Shown here: positions 27,471 to 37,167 of the stretch, in pieces | Position numbering within the stretch: position 1 is the first letter of the stretch | How the letters are laid out: the number at the start of each line of letters is the position of its first letter | From: Rhodobacterales bacterium 52_120_T64 | GTDB lineage: Bacteria > Pseudomonadota > Alphaproteobacteria > Rhodobacterales > Rhodobacteraceae | Direction of reading: 5' to 3' | DNA: 64,000 bases | Assembly (NCBI GenBank): GCA_002162875.1 | Contig: MABA01000008.1 | Span: 124,001-188,000 of the forward strand | Position numbers and translations under genes: made by a program | Notes under the pieces: generated by a model | Told to the model about the DNA's origin: nothing | The model's database searches: none | What the model saw: the letters and a program-made list of their open reading frames with translations, nothing else

Positions 27471-29519
27471 ATGAACCAGACTTCTGAACTCCTTCGAACC
27501 GTTTTTGGCTTTGACAGTTTCCGCCCAGGGCAGGAAGCGATTGTTGATGCCGTTAACGCGGGCGAAGATGTGTTGGCGATCATGCCGACGGGGGGTGGCA
27601 AATCACTGTGTTTTCAGCTGCCAGCGTTGTGCCGCGACGGTGTGACGGTGGTAATATCGCCGTTGATTGCGTTGATGCGGGACCAGGTTCGCGCCCTGCG
27701 CGAGGCCGGAGTCGAGGCCGGCTCACTGACTTCGGGGAACACCGAGGAAGAAACAGAAGAGGTGTTTCAGGCCCTCGATGAAGGGCGCTTGAAACTGCTT
27801 TATATGGCACCGGAACGCCTTGCGAACGGCGGAGCCGTGCAACTGTTGCGGCGGATCAACGTGACGCTTCTGGCGGTGGACGAGGCGCATTGTGTTTCGC
27901 AGTGGGGTCATGACTTTCGGCCGGATTATCTGAAAATTGGGGCGCTGCGAAAACAGCTCGGCAATATTCAGATTGCGGCGTTTACTGCCACTGCGGATGC
28001 GGAAACGCGGTTTGAAATCGGAAAACGGCTGTTTGATGGTGAAAGCCCCACGACGTTTCTGGAGGGGTTTGATCGTCCAAATATTTCCTTGTCATTTCAA
28101 CCTAAAGACCAACCGCGGCGGCAGCTGACGGAATTTGTGGCTGCGCGTAAGGGCCAGTCGGGCATAGTTTATTGTTCTAGCCGCAACAAGACTGAAGTGC
28201 TAGCGCAGGCGCTGCGATCCGAGGGGCACTCGGCGCTGCATTATCATGCAGGGATGGACGGCGAACACCGGCGAATTGCCGAGAACCGCTTTCAGCGCGA
28301 GGATGGCTTGATTGTCTGCGCAACTGTGGCGTTTGGCATGGGAATCGACAAACCGGACGTGCGATTTGTCGTGCATGCGGACTTACCGAAATCCATCGAG
28401 TCGTATTATCAGGAAATAGGGCGTGCTGGGCGTGACGGAGCACCTGCTGAAACGCTGACTCTCTATGGGGCGGATGATATCCGTCTGCGGCGTTCACAGA
28501 TTGACGAAGGGTTGGCACCAGCGGACCGCAAAGGGGCAGATCATGCGCGGTTGAACGCGTTGTTGGGGCTGACAGAGGCGTTGGAATGCCGTCGTAAGAC
28601 TTTGTTGGGGTACTTTGGCGAAGATATGGAAACTTGCGGGAATTGCGATTTATGCAGTCAAGCGCCAGAAGTTTTCGATGGAACGGATGCCGTTCGTAAG
28701 GCGCTGTCAGCAATATTGCGAACTGGCGAGCATTTCGGCGTTGGGCATCTAACCGATGTTTTGCTTGGGAACACGACTGATAAAGTGCGTGCGCGAAACC
28801 ACGACGCACTGCCGACGTTTGGCGTGGGCAAGGAGTATAACCGAAAGCAATGGCAGGCGATATTCCGGCAAATGATGGGACATGACCTGATCCGGCCAGA
28901 TGTGGAGCGCATGGGCGGCCTAGTGATGACCCAGACCGCATGGCCAATTTTGCGAGGCGAGGCCAGTATTGATTTGCGCATGGATACGATCCGCAAGGCT
29001 GGTGCTGCGCCATCCCGCCGCGAACCTGTGGCGCTGGTGGCGGAAGAGGACGAACCGATTCTGTCGGCGCTGAAGATGAAACGAAGCGAGTTGGCGGAAG
29101 CAATGCGTGCGCCTAATTATGTGGTTTTTCCTGATAAAACGTTGATTGAAATGGCAACGCACAAGCCCATGACGCTGGATGATTTTAGTCGCCTTTATGG
29201 GGTTGGCGCAAAGAAGCTGGAGAAATACGGGGCGGTGTTTCTGGCGGTGCTGAACGGTGGAGTTGAGGATATGCATCCGGTTAGGCGCAAGTTGGCGGGC
29301 AAGCCGGCTGGAGACATATTCGATCAGCTGAAAGCTGCGCAGTTGGAACTGGCAAGCGGGCCGCATGGGACGGAAAAACCGATGTCATGCAATACCTCGT
29401 TGCTGGCTAAGGTTGCGGGACAAAGGCCGGGCTCAACCGAGGCACTAGAACGGATTATTGGAGAGGCAAAGGCAGAACGATTTGGCGACGCGTTTCTGGA
29501 AATACTTGCGCAAAATTAG
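27471..29519 (+). CDS. recQ: ATP-dependent DNA helicase RecQ
   Basis: 3'-5' DNA helicase of 682 residues. Walker A is MPTGGGKS (Lys44), Walker B is VDEAH (137-140), with SPLIALMRDQV, FTATAD and FGMGIDKPDVRFVVHADLPKS, and QEIGRAGRDG as the other motifs. The zinc-binding region has CRRKTLLGYFGE and CGNCDLC. An HRDC domain lies around residues 525-590 (KRSELAEAMRAPNYVVFPD). About 75 extra residues follow it, a C-terminal repeat-like tail seen in several alphaproteobacterial RecQs. Confidence 0.96.
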   Translation: MNQTSELLRTVFGFDSFRPGQEAIVDAVNAGEDVLAIMPTGGGKSLCFQLPALCRDGVTVVISPLIALMRDQVRALREAGVEAGSLTSGNTEEETEEVFQALDEGRLKLLYMAPERLANGGAVQLLRRINVTLLAVDEAHCVSQWGHDFRPDYLKIGALRKQLGNIQIAAFTATADAETRFEIGKRLFDGESPTTFLEGFDRPNISLSFQPKDQPRRQLTEFVAARKGQSGIVYCSSRNKTEVLAQALRSEGHSALHYHAGMDGEHRRIAENRFQREDGLIVCATVAFGMGIDKPDVRFVVHADLPKSIESYYQEIGRAGRDGAPAETLTLYGADDIRLRRSQIDEGLAPADRKGADHARLNALLGLTEALECRRKTLLGYFGEDMETCGNCDLCSQAPEVFDGTDAVRKALSAILRTGEHFGVGHLTDVLLGNTTDKVRARNHDALPTFGVGKEYNRKQWQAIFRQMMGHDLIRPDVERMGGLVMTQTAWPILRGEASIDLRMDTIRKAGAAPSRREPVALVAEEDEPILSALKMKRSELAEAMRAPNYVVFPDKTLIEMATHKPMTLDDFSRLYGVGAKKLEKYGAVFLAVLNGGVEDMHPVRRKLAGKPAGDIFDQLKAAQLELASGPHGTEKPMSCNTSLLAKVAGQRPGSTEALERIIGEAKAERFGDAFLEILAQN

Positions 29520-29683
29520 TGTGTTATCTGGAGCGTGTGGCTAATAGTTACGAATTTTCTTGTATGATATATTTCACACTAACCGCTGGGAAATTTTACT
29601 TTCCTTTACGTCAGTATTGACCGGCCAATTTCGGCCTATCTATGATCCAGTCACAAAATAAATTGGGTCGCAGGGAGACTGAA

Positions 29684-30754
29684 GTGAAAAATGTAGCAAA
29701 AGGCACACTAGCTGTGCTGTTGGCAGGTACGGCGATGGCCTCCGCCGGCGGGATTGATCGATCAGGTCAATCTGTAAGTATTTTATTTGAAGAGGGAACC
29801 TATGCAGAACTTTCGTATGGATATGTGAACCCGTCTGTATCGGGAGATGATTTTTTCGAGACACCTACCGGCGATTTAGCGCCAGCATATTCTCTGATAT
29901 CCGGCGGGATCAAAAGCGATTTAACTGATAAGATTTCCGCCGCATTGATATTCGACCAACCGTTCGGATCTGACGCTGACTACCCACTTTCGTCAATGGT
30001 GTATTCCTATACGGTTGCCGAACTAACTTCTTCTGCAATTTCGCTCGTTGCCAGCTATGAGGTCAGCGACAACATTGTTGTTTATGGCGGTGGATCATAC
30101 CAGACAATGGCCGCGACTGCTTCGCTTCCTTTTTACGGATATACTGTAGATGCTGATGCAGCGTCAGGATTCGGCTATATTCTCGGTGCTGCGTATCAAA
30201 TACCAGAAATAGCGCTGCGCGTGGCGTTGACCTATCGTTCCGAAATCACTTCAGAACACGATACTAGTGAGACTGGTCCGTTTGCTGTTGTAGCGTCTGG
30301 CGATGCCACGACGGTTACCACACCACAATCACTCAACCTAGAATTCCAAACCGGTGTTAATGCCAAGACCCTTGTGTTTGGATCTATTCGTTGGGTGGAA
30401 TGGTCAAAATTCCATCTCTCCCCACCCGACTATTTTACCGGAGGATTTGGGTCATTGGTCGATTACGAATTCGACCGTATCACGTATAATCTAGGTGTTG
30501 GTCGGCAGCTTACAGAAAAACTATCTGGCGCTATAACTGTCGGATATGAAGAAACGCTCGGCTCGGATCCAAGCCCGTTGGCGCCGACTGACGGGTTTAT
30601 GAGTGTTGGCGCAGGGTTAACCTATGCATTTGACAATTTCGAAATCACCGGTGGTGTGAAATATCTGTGGATAGGTGATGCAAGCGGCGATGCTGGTACA
30701 TTCACCGATAATAATGCGACAGCCTTTGGCTTGAAGATCGCTTACTCGCTGTAA
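29684..30754 (+). CDS. FadL/OmpP1-family outer-membrane transport protein
   Basis: A 356-residue outer-membrane beta-barrel protein for hydrophobic substrates. Signal peptide VKNVAKGTLAVLLAGTAMASA is cleaved before GGIDRSGQ; then alternating strands end in the aromatic-type terminus FGLKIAYSL. The GTG at 29684 follows CAGGGAGACTGAA, a better site than an ATG 14 codons earlier. Strands such as LNLEFQTGVN and VFGSIRWVEWSKFHL are typical of FadL. A role in fatty acid or aromatic uptake is likely, and alkB is also in the window, but the two are not linked. Confidence 0.85.
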   Translation: MKNVAKGTLAVLLAGTAMASAGGIDRSGQSVSILFEEGTYAELSYGYVNPSVSGDDFFETPTGDLAPAYSLISGGIKSDLTDKISAALIFDQPFGSDADYPLSSMVYSYTVAELTSSAISLVASYEVSDNIVVYGGGSYQTMAATASLPFYGYTVDADAASGFGYILGAAYQIPEIALRVALTYRSEITSEHDTSETGPFAVVASGDATTVTTPQSLNLEFQTGVNAKTLVFGSIRWVEWSKFHLSPPDYFTGGFGSLVDYEFDRITYNLGVGRQLTEKLSGAITVGYEETLGSDPSPLAPTDGFMSVGAGLTYAFDNFEITGGVKYLWIGDASGDAGTFTDNNATAFGLKIAYSL

Positions 30755-30777
30755 TATCCGCATTACCTTAATATCTA

Positions 30778-30811
30778 TGGCCGCGTCGAGAAATTGGCGC
30801 GGCCATTTTTT
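30778..30811 (+). terminator. Intrinsic terminator of the FadL-type gene
   Basis: TGGCCGCG (30778-30785), loop of 12, CGCGGCCA (30798-30805), then TTTTTT. An eight-pair perfect stem right after the gene. Confidence 0.9.
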
Positions 30812-30831
30812 GTTGTCTTAAACCTACGCAT

Positions 30832-30859
30832 AAAAAAACCCGGACGTTTCCGCCCGGGT
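30832..30859 (-). terminator. Intrinsic terminator of the glnK-amtB operon
   Basis: On the minus strand ACCCGG, loop, CCGGGT is followed by six or more T. A second hairpin without a T tract, CAGGGC-GCGAAC-GCCCTG (30869-30884), lies between it and the amtB stop. Together with the plus-strand terminator beside it, the convergent pair is well insulated. Confidence 0.85.
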
Positions 30860-30895
30860 AAGGAGTTCAGGGCGCGAACGCCCTGGAGGGAATTT

Positions 30896-32239
30896 TTAGT
30901 GACGAGCGAACTCGGGGTAGGCTTCCATGCCCAGTTCGGACATATCCAGACCCATGATCTCGTTCTCTTCGGAAACCCGAATGCCGACCGTTACTTTCAA
31001 GATCATCCACACGGCGTAAGATACCGTAAAGACAAACACGCCTACGATGATGATTGGAACGATCTGACCCAAGAATGTCGCGTCAGAGTTTGTGAACAGA
31101 ACGGCCAGCGTTCCCCAGATACCTGCGAACAGGTGGACCGGAATGGCGCCTACTGTGTCGTCGATTTTTAGTTTGTCTAGGAAAGGCACCGCAAAGACTA
31201 CGATCGCGCCGCCAACTGCCCCGATAAGGGTTGCTTGGCCTAGTGTCGGAGTTAGGGGCTCGGCGGTGATTGCCACGAGACCAGCCAATGCGCCGTTCAG
31301 GATCATTGTAAGGTCAGGTTTTTTGTAAAGCAATTGCGTCAATGCGAGGGCTGCGATCACGCCGCCTGCTGCTGCTGCGTTAGTGTTCGAGAAGATGCGC
31401 GATACGTCTGCAACGTCGCCGATTGTACCCATTGCAAGTTGCGAGCCACCGTTGAAGCCGAACCAACCCAGCCAAAGGATGAAAACACCAAGTGTTGCCA
31501 GCGGTAGGTTGGAACCGAGGATCGGAGTAACTTTTCCGTCTTTGGCATATTTGCCGATGCGTGGCCCAAGGATGATCGCGCCAGCCAATGCTGCCCAGCC
31601 ACCGACGGAGTGCACTACTGTCGACCCTGCGAAGTCAAGGAAACCCCACTGGCTGTCCAAGAAGCCGCCGCCCCATTTCCAGCTTGCCTGGATTGGGTAG
31701 ATCAGGCCAGTCAAGATTACTGTGAACACTAGGAAAGGCCAAAGTTTAATGCGTTCAGCAAGGGCGCCAGACACGATGGAGGCTGTTGCCGCACAGAACA
31801 TCAACTGGAAGAAGAAGTCGGAACCGGTGGAGGCATAACCAAGATCGTCTGCGCCTTCGGCGGAGATGCCGACTGCTTCGAGGATGGCAACACCGAATGC
31901 ACCGAGGTAACCGCCTGTTTCATCTGATCCAATGGACCAGTTGCCCAGTGGGTACATGATGTTATAGCCAATCAAGTAGTATGCGATTGCAGCGAGTGAG
32001 AACAACACAACGTTTTTGGTCAGCTGCATCGTCACGTTCTTGGAGCGCACCAATCCGGCTTCCAGCATGGTGAAACCAGCGGCCATCCAGAAAACGAGGA
32101 ACCCGCCCATAAGAAATAGTACGGAGTTGAGGATGAAGGCGGTGTGCTCGGCAGCTTCGACGCCGGCCTCCGCGAATGCAGGCGACGCGATTAGAGCTGT
32201 TGCTGCCGCCATCGCCGCAATTTTTGGTAAAATTTCCAT
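30896..32239 (-). CDS. amtB: Ammonium transporter AmtB
   Basis: Eleven-helix ammonium channel of 447 residues. Signal peptide to about residue 24 (SPAFAEAG), then the family blocks NTAFILNSVLF-like start, GFTMLEAGLVRSKNV, DFAGSTVVHSVGGWAAL with the first pore His, and IPVHLFAGIWGTLAV with the second. AGGAGAG precedes the ATG at 32239. It lies about 20 bases downstream of glnK, the usual pairing, in which the PII protein blocks the channel when nitrogen is ample. Confidence 0.96.
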   Translation of the reverse strand: MEILPKIAAMAAATALIASPAFAEAGVEAAEHTAFILNSVLFLMGGFLVFWMAAGFTMLEAGLVRSKNVTMQLTKNVVLFSLAAIAYYLIGYNIMYPLGNWSIGSDETGGYLGAFGVAILEAVGISAEGADDLGYASTGSDFFFQLMFCAATASIVSGALAERIKLWPFLVFTVILTGLIYPIQASWKWGGGFLDSQWGFLDFAGSTVVHSVGGWAALAGAIILGPRIGKYAKDGKVTPILGSNLPLATLGVFILWLGWFGFNGGSQLAMGTIGDVADVSRIFSNTNAAAAGGVIAALALTQLLYKKPDLTMILNGALAGLVAITAEPLTPTLGQATLIGAVGGAIVVFAVPFLDKLKIDDTVGAIPVHLFAGIWGTLAVLFTNSDATFLGQIVPIIIVGVFVFTVSYAVWMILKVTVGIRVSEENEIMGLDMSELGMEAYPEFARH

Positions 32240-32259
32240 AATTTCTCTCCTGTAAGGGA

Positions 32260-32598
32260 TCAAAGGGCTTCTTCGCCGGTTTCGCCTGTGCGGATGCGCA
32301 GCGTTTGCTCGACATCAAGAACGAAGACCTTGCCGTCGCCGATTTTGCCTGTCTTGGCTGCTTCTGCGAGAGTTTCGATCACGGCGGCAACGTCACTGTC
32401 TGCTACTGCCAGTTCCAGTTTGATTTTTGGAACGAAGTTAACGACGTATTCTGCGCCGCGATAGATTTCGGTGTGACCAGACTGGCGGCCATAACCTTTA
32501 ACTTCGGATACCGTTAAGCCCTGTACTCCGATGGATGTTAGGGCCTCGCGGACCTCCTCTAGTTTGAAAGGTTTGATTACGGCGATGATGAGTTTCAT
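32260..32598 (-). CDS. glnK: PII signal-transduction protein GlnK
   Basis: Nitrogen-status sensor of 112 residues. The T-loop contains the uridylylation site Tyr51 in GRQSGHTEIYRGAEY, and the C-terminal VFVLDVEQTLRIRTGETGEEAL is normal. AGGAGG precedes the ATG at 32598; the frame runs 13 codons further up without support. Linkage to amtB argues for glnK rather than glnB. I see no convincing NtrC or sigma-54 site upstream. Confidence 0.95.
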   Translation of the reverse strand: MKLIIAVIKPFKLEEVREALTSIGVQGLTVSEVKGYGRQSGHTEIYRGAEYVVNFVPKIKLELAVADSDVAAVIETLAEAAKTGKIGDGKVFVLDVEQTLRIRTGETGEEAL

Positions 32599-32865
32599 GG
32601 TGCCTCCTAGGTTGTTGGATCGGTGTTGCGACCACAATTTAGCTAAATGAGGGGGAATTAAAGGTTTGGGGACTGTGTATTTGAGAGATTCAACACAAAT
32701 GTGCCTAAATTATGCACAAAATACATCCAATGCCCAAAAAATAGGCTGTGTGGTGGCGCGTGAAAATGGCAAAGATTTGCCTAACCTACAGAATCGCTCT
32801 CTACATCGGCGGCAAAACCGCCTAATCAATTGTGTAACGAAAAAAACGAGCAGGCGGCCCAAAAA

Positions 32866-34947
32866 ATGGCCAAGAAACCAACGAAGACCCTTCGGGCGAC
32901 CAGACCAAAATCTGGCAAAGCGCCTGCGAAACCTCCTCGGCGCAAAAAGCCGCAGAAGGGGATTTTGGCGCGCATGGCCGGATGGTTCTTCCGTACCGTG
33001 TTTCGCGTGATATGGTGGGTTGGTATTCGCACCGCCATCATTGGTACCGTGGGAATGGCGATTTGGGTCGGCTACTATTACACCGCACTCCCCCCGATGG
33101 AGGCGCAACTGGACGGTCGTGCAGGAGGTTCCGTTGTGCTGTTGGATCGCGATCGCGAAATATTCGCGTGGCGCGGTGAGCAGTTTGATGGGTCGCTTCG
33201 TACCGGGAACGTATCACGGCATTTGAAGAACGCGGTTGTCGCGACAGAAGACAAACGTTTTTATTCGCACTTCGGCCTTAGCCCGCGAGGAATTGCCAGC
33301 GCGATTAAGATCAATCTTCGTGAAGGGCGCGGCCCTTTGTCTGGGCACGGCGGCTCTACGCTAACGCAGCAGGTGGCGAAGCTTTTATGCCTTGGCGAGG
33401 ATTTGCCAGAGGCTGAATGTCGTCAGCAGACGATTTTACGAAAAATTAAGGAAATCCCGTATTCCTTCGCGATGGAGCTGAAATACGAGAAGGACGATAT
33501 TCTTTCGATTTATTTGAACCGTGCGTATCTTGGCGGTGGTGCACAAGGGTTTGAGGCGGCAGCCCAGCGATACTTTGGAAAATCCGCACGTGAATTGAAT
33601 GCTGCTGAAAGTGCGATGTTGGCGGGACTATTGAAGGCGCCGTCGCGGTATGCACCAACGAACAATTTGCAGCGTGCACAGGACCGATCATCCGTCGTTG
33701 TTGGTTTAATGCAGGCGCAAGGATATTTGACACGTGTCGAGGCGGAATTGGCGTTGGCACGACCCGCCACACTTTCACAAGCTGCGCAAGAACGTGCAGG
33801 CGGGTATTTTGCTGACTGGATTATGGCCGATGCGCCTTCGTTCCTGACGAGCGATACGGGCGAAGATGTCGAAATACTTACCACCTTTGACCGCGGTATC
33901 CAGAAAGCAGCGGAAGAAGCGTTGACATACGTGTTCGAAAACAGCGTTCGTGATGGGTCCGAGGCGCAAGCCGCAATTGTTGTGATGTCGGCTGACGGCG
34001 CGGTTCGAGCGATGGTTGGTGGGCGCAAGATTGACGGATCAGGGTTATTCAACCGAGCAACGCAAGCGTCGCGGCAGCCGGGGTCCTCGTTTAAACCTTT
34101 CGTTTACGGCGCGGCTCTGGAATCTGGTATGCACCCTTTTGACATGGTTCTCGATGCGCCATTAACAATTGATATTCCGGGGTCTGGTCCATGGAGCCCG
34201 AGGAATTACACGAATGAGTTTTATGGCGACCTTCAGATGGTTGACGCGATGGCAAATTCGCTAAACACAGTCGCCGTACGCTTATCGGAGCAGGTTGGCC
34301 GCGAAAAAGTTCGTGCTATTGCGCGGGATTTCGGTGTGATGTCAGAACTGGCCGAGGGCCCGGCATTGGCACTTGGAGCATCAAACGTGACGTTGTTGGA
34401 AATGACCGGTGCATATGCAGGCATTCTGAACGGCGGGCGGCAGTCGCTGCCATACGGTTGGCTCGATTTGCGGATTCGGAGGGATGATCAGATATTGATG
34501 AGTCTCGAGCGGACCGAGGGTTTCCGTGTACTAAACGAGCGCGCGTCGGGATATTTGGTTTATATGATGTCACAAGTTGTCGAAACCGGCAGCGGTGCAC
34601 GCGCTGCGCTGGCTGATCGGCCTGTGGCCGGAAAGACCGGCACAACTCAAGGTGCCCGGGATGCGTGGTTTATCGGGTTTACGGGGGATTACGTTGCCGG
34701 TGTTTGGATGGGGTACGATGACAATTCCAAACTAACCGGAGTGACCGGTGGCGGATTACCAGCCGAGATTTGGCGTGAAACGATGGAGCGAGTACACGAA
34801 GGATTACCTGTACGGCCCTTACCACTGATTGACCCGACGAAGGAGTCGCCAAGGATTGTTAACGAGATTGACAATCTGGTTAACGATGTCGGTAACTCCC
34901 TGCTAGGCGATCTGATCAACAGCCTATTTGGCAAGCCCCGACGCTAG
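32866..34947 (+). CDS. Class A penicillin-binding protein (PBP1A-type)
   Basis: Bifunctional peptidoglycan glycosyltransferase and transpeptidase, 693 residues. A basic cytoplasmic tail is followed by one membrane anchor (about residues 45-75). The glycosyltransferase domain has EDKRFYSHFGLS with the catalytic Glu, and GGSTLTQQVAK. The transpeptidase domain has SRQPGSSFKPF (SxxK), SLN and VAGKTGTT. The ATG at 32866 is preferred to a TTG 12 codons earlier. It converges on lpxK with a 24-base tail overlap. Confidence 0.92.
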   Translation: MAKKPTKTLRATRPKSGKAPAKPPRRKKPQKGILARMAGWFFRTVFRVIWWVGIRTAIIGTVGMAIWVGYYYTALPPMEAQLDGRAGGSVVLLDRDREIFAWRGEQFDGSLRTGNVSRHLKNAVVATEDKRFYSHFGLSPRGIASAIKINLREGRGPLSGHGGSTLTQQVAKLLCLGEDLPEAECRQQTILRKIKEIPYSFAMELKYEKDDILSIYLNRAYLGGGAQGFEAAAQRYFGKSARELNAAESAMLAGLLKAPSRYAPTNNLQRAQDRSSVVVGLMQAQGYLTRVEAELALARPATLSQAAQERAGGYFADWIMADAPSFLTSDTGEDVEILTTFDRGIQKAAEEALTYVFENSVRDGSEAQAAIVVMSADGAVRAMVGGRKIDGSGLFNRATQASRQPGSSFKPFVYGAALESGMHPFDMVLDAPLTIDIPGSGPWSPRNYTNEFYGDLQMVDAMANSLNTVAVRLSEQVGREKVRAIARDFGVMSELAEGPALALGASNVTLLEMTGAYAGILNGGRQSLPYGWLDLRIRRDDQILMSLERTEGFRVLNERASGYLVYMMSQVVETGSGARAALADRPVAGKTGTTQGARDAWFIGFTGDYVAGVWMGYDDNSKLTGVTGGGLPAEIWRETMERVHEGLPVRPLPLIDPTKESPRIVNEIDNLVNDVGNSLLGDLINSLFGKPRR

Positions 34948-35907
34948 GTCCACTAGCGCCTTTTTAACGGCATCAAGATCATTGAAAACCAGCCGAACCG
35001 GAAGTGCGAGAACGCCACGACGGAATTCGGCTGGCAGTCGGGCCATGTCTTTTTCAGTGGTCACCAATTGGGCGGTTTTCGCTTTTGCCTCGGCCTTTAA
35101 TCTTTGCAGTATAGCGTCGGTATACGGCGCATGATCCGAGAAGGCATGAGTGGCAACGATATTTGCACCAAGCCCCTGCAGCGTTCCGAAGAACTTTCCG
35201 GGTCGTCCGATACCAGCAAAGGCAATGAAACGTGTTCCAGACCAATCCATACCGGTTTCAAGTGCACGCAGTTCGCCACACCAAACAGGGTTGTCTAGCT
35301 GTGCTGCCACCCGTTTTTGGGCCGCCGGAGGACCAATCGGTATGACAAAATCAGCGCGGGAAAGCCCGTCGACCAATGGTTCCCGCAACGGGCCTGCAGG
35401 CATAACGCGGCCATTGCCGAACCCGATCTCGGCGTCAACGACCACTAGACCTAGGTCTTTGTGCAAGGATGGGTTCTGGAAACCATCATCTAACAAAATA
35501 ACTTGGGCACCTGCCGCGATGGCAGCTTTGGCACCTGCGGTCCGGTCTTTCGCAATCCAGCAGGGACCGAAAGCCGAGATCAAAATCGGTTCATCGCCTA
35601 CTTTGTCTGCGGAATGCTTGCGCTCATCCACCATCAACGGTCCGAGCTCTGATCCGCCGTGTCCTCGAGATACGACGTGGGCAGTCACACCGATGTCCGA
35701 GAAAATCTCCAACAGTGCGATGACTGTAGGCGTTTTACCCGTGCCGCCGACGTTAATATTGCCGACGCAGATAACCGGCACAGTCAGCCGTTCCCAAGGG
35801 CCATTTTTCAGGCGACGTCGAGTGGCAGTTGTCCAAACCCACTCCAGCGGCGCCAATGTGTGAGATGCTAGGCCGTGTGGACGATTCCAGAATAACGGGG
35901 GGCGCAT
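34924..35907 (-). CDS. lpxK: Tetraacyldisaccharide 4'-kinase
   Basis: Phosphorylates the lipid A disaccharide at the 4' position on the inner membrane. The 327-residue protein has the P-loop VGGTGKTP near residue 53, RGHGGS, and LLDDGFQN with the paired Asp. The start overlaps the waaA stop by one base, so the two lipid A/Kdo steps are coupled. Confidence 0.93.
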   Translation of the reverse strand: MRPPLFWNRPHGLASHTLAPLEWVWTTATRRRLKNGPWERLTVPVICVGNINVGGTGKTPTVIALLEIFSDIGVTAHVVSRGHGGSELGPLMVDERKHSADKVGDEPILISAFGPCWIAKDRTAGAKAAIAAGAQVILLDDGFQNPSLHKDLGLVVVDAEIGFGNGRVMPAGPLREPLVDGLSRADFVIPIGPPAAQKRVAAQLDNPVWCGELRALETGMDWSGTRFIAFAGIGRPGKFFGTLQGLGANIVATHAFSDHAPYTDAILQRLKAEAKAKTAQLVTTEKDMARLPAEFRRGVLALPVRLVFNDLDAVKKALVDLASGLAK

Positions 35908-37160
35908 CAACTGGTTCCGTTCGGAAAGTACGATTGCAGCAGATCGTAAACGCGATCCGTTGCGGTGTCATCATCACCGTGAGCACCCCAAGCGGCGGTG
36001 GCCAGTTGCGCGGCGCGTTCTGGTGAAAGCACAGTTTCGAGCTTTTTGGCAAGGTCAAGACCGTCTGTCGCGGGTAGGCATGCTTCGGAGGCAAGCAATG
36101 TGTCGTACACTGATGTGAAGTTGGAGACCTGCGGCCCATGCAAGATTGCAGAGCCGAGCGCAGCTGCGGAAAGTGGGCTATGCCCCCCTTTGGCCACAAA
36201 GGATCCGCCAATGAATGAAACGGGCGAGAGGCGATACCACAAACCCATTTCGTCGGATACATCCGCAATATAGATGTCCGTTTGTCTATCAATTTGCTGG
36301 GCTTTGGAGCGCTGCGCGACGGTGCAGTCCCGCCCACGAAGCATAGCGGCGATCGCGTCGCCACGTTCTGGTTGGTGCGGCGCAAGGATTAGCAACAGCT
36401 CGGGGTAAGAGCGGCGGGCCACTTTATGAGCAGCCAGAATTGTCTGCTCCTCACCCTCATGTGTCATCGCAGCCAGCCAAACGGCGCGGCCACCGATAGC
36501 ATGGGATAACGCTTTGCGCTGGGATTCGTCGTGTGGCAGCGGAAATGAGCCACCGGTCAAGCGACCGGACGTCTCGATGTTTCCTGCAGGTGCTCCGAGG
36601 TTTTGCAGATGTTTTTTGCTAGCCGCGTCTTGGGCCAGAATTTGATCGAAGCGTTGCAGGAGGGACGCGGCCATGCCGTTGAAAAGGCGATATTTGCGGA
36701 ACGATTGTGCCGACATCGATGCTCCGATGTAGACCGACGGGATATTGCGGCGCTTGGCTTCAACTACGAATGCTGGGTGGAATTCGGTTTCGGTCCAGAC
36801 AGAAAGATCAGGCTTCCAGTGATCCAGAAACGTTCTGATATGAGGAGTGGCGTCGACAGGGATGTATTGATGAAACATGCGCGCGGGTATTTGCCCCAAC
36901 AGTACTTGGGTCGCGGCATCTGTCTGGGTTGTTATCAAACAATTCAGAGATGGGTTTTGGTCAAGTAGCCGCCGGCACAATGTCAAAATTGCGTCGGCAC
37001 CACTGACGCTGACGACGTTAATCCAGATTAACGGCCCATCAGGGCGCGGGGCCGAGGCTACACTTCGCTGTTGCGCGTTGGCATCCATTTTCCGGGTAAA
37101 CCAGCCCTCGCCATAGCGCGAGAACAGCAAATATGCACCGAGGGAAACTGAACGACCCAT
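35907..37160 (-). CDS. waaA: Kdo transferase WaaA-like protein, divergent active site
   Basis: A 417-residue GT30-type glycosyltransferase expected to add Kdo to lipid IVA. The overall layout fits: WINVVSVSGAD in the place of the usual AASVGE motif, TTQTDAAT, VWTETEFHPAFVVEAKRRNIP, and a C-terminal GSFVAKGGHSPLSAAALG sugar-nucleotide site. The catalytic Glu of the SVGE motif is not present; residues 51-56 read SVSGAD. It lies between lpxK and a DUF4170 gene, so a lipopolysaccharide role is still likely. Either the acid has shifted (Asp56) or this is a variant enzyme. Confidence 0.82.
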   Translation of the reverse strand: MGRSVSLGAYLLFSRYGEGWFTRKMDANAQQRSVASAPRPDGPLIWINVVSVSGADAILTLCRRLLDQNPSLNCLITTQTDAATQVLLGQIPARMFHQYIPVDATPHIRTFLDHWKPDLSVWTETEFHPAFVVEAKRRNIPSVYIGASMSAQSFRKYRLFNGMAASLLQRFDQILAQDAASKKHLQNLGAPAGNIETSGRLTGGSFPLPHDESQRKALSHAIGGRAVWLAAMTHEGEEQTILAAHKVARRSYPELLLILAPHQPERGDAIAAMLRGRDCTVAQRSKAQQIDRQTDIYIADVSDEMGLWYRLSPVSFIGGSFVAKGGHSPLSAAALGSAILHGPQVSNFTSVYDTLLASEACLPATDGLDLAKKLETVLSPERAAQLATAAWGAHGDDDTATDRVYDLLQSYFPNGTS

Positions 37161-37167
37161 CGCGACG

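Noticed and set aside
28177-29103. 308-codon minus-strand open frame
   Set aside because: Lies wholly inside recQ on the other strand; Pro/Arg-rich shadow translation with no motif.
32700-32718. TGTGC-N9-GCACA palindrome upstream of glnK, considered as an NtrC site
   Set aside because: Half-sites are in the opposite order to the NtrC consensus (GCAC...GTGC), and no sigma-54 promoter was found before glnK.
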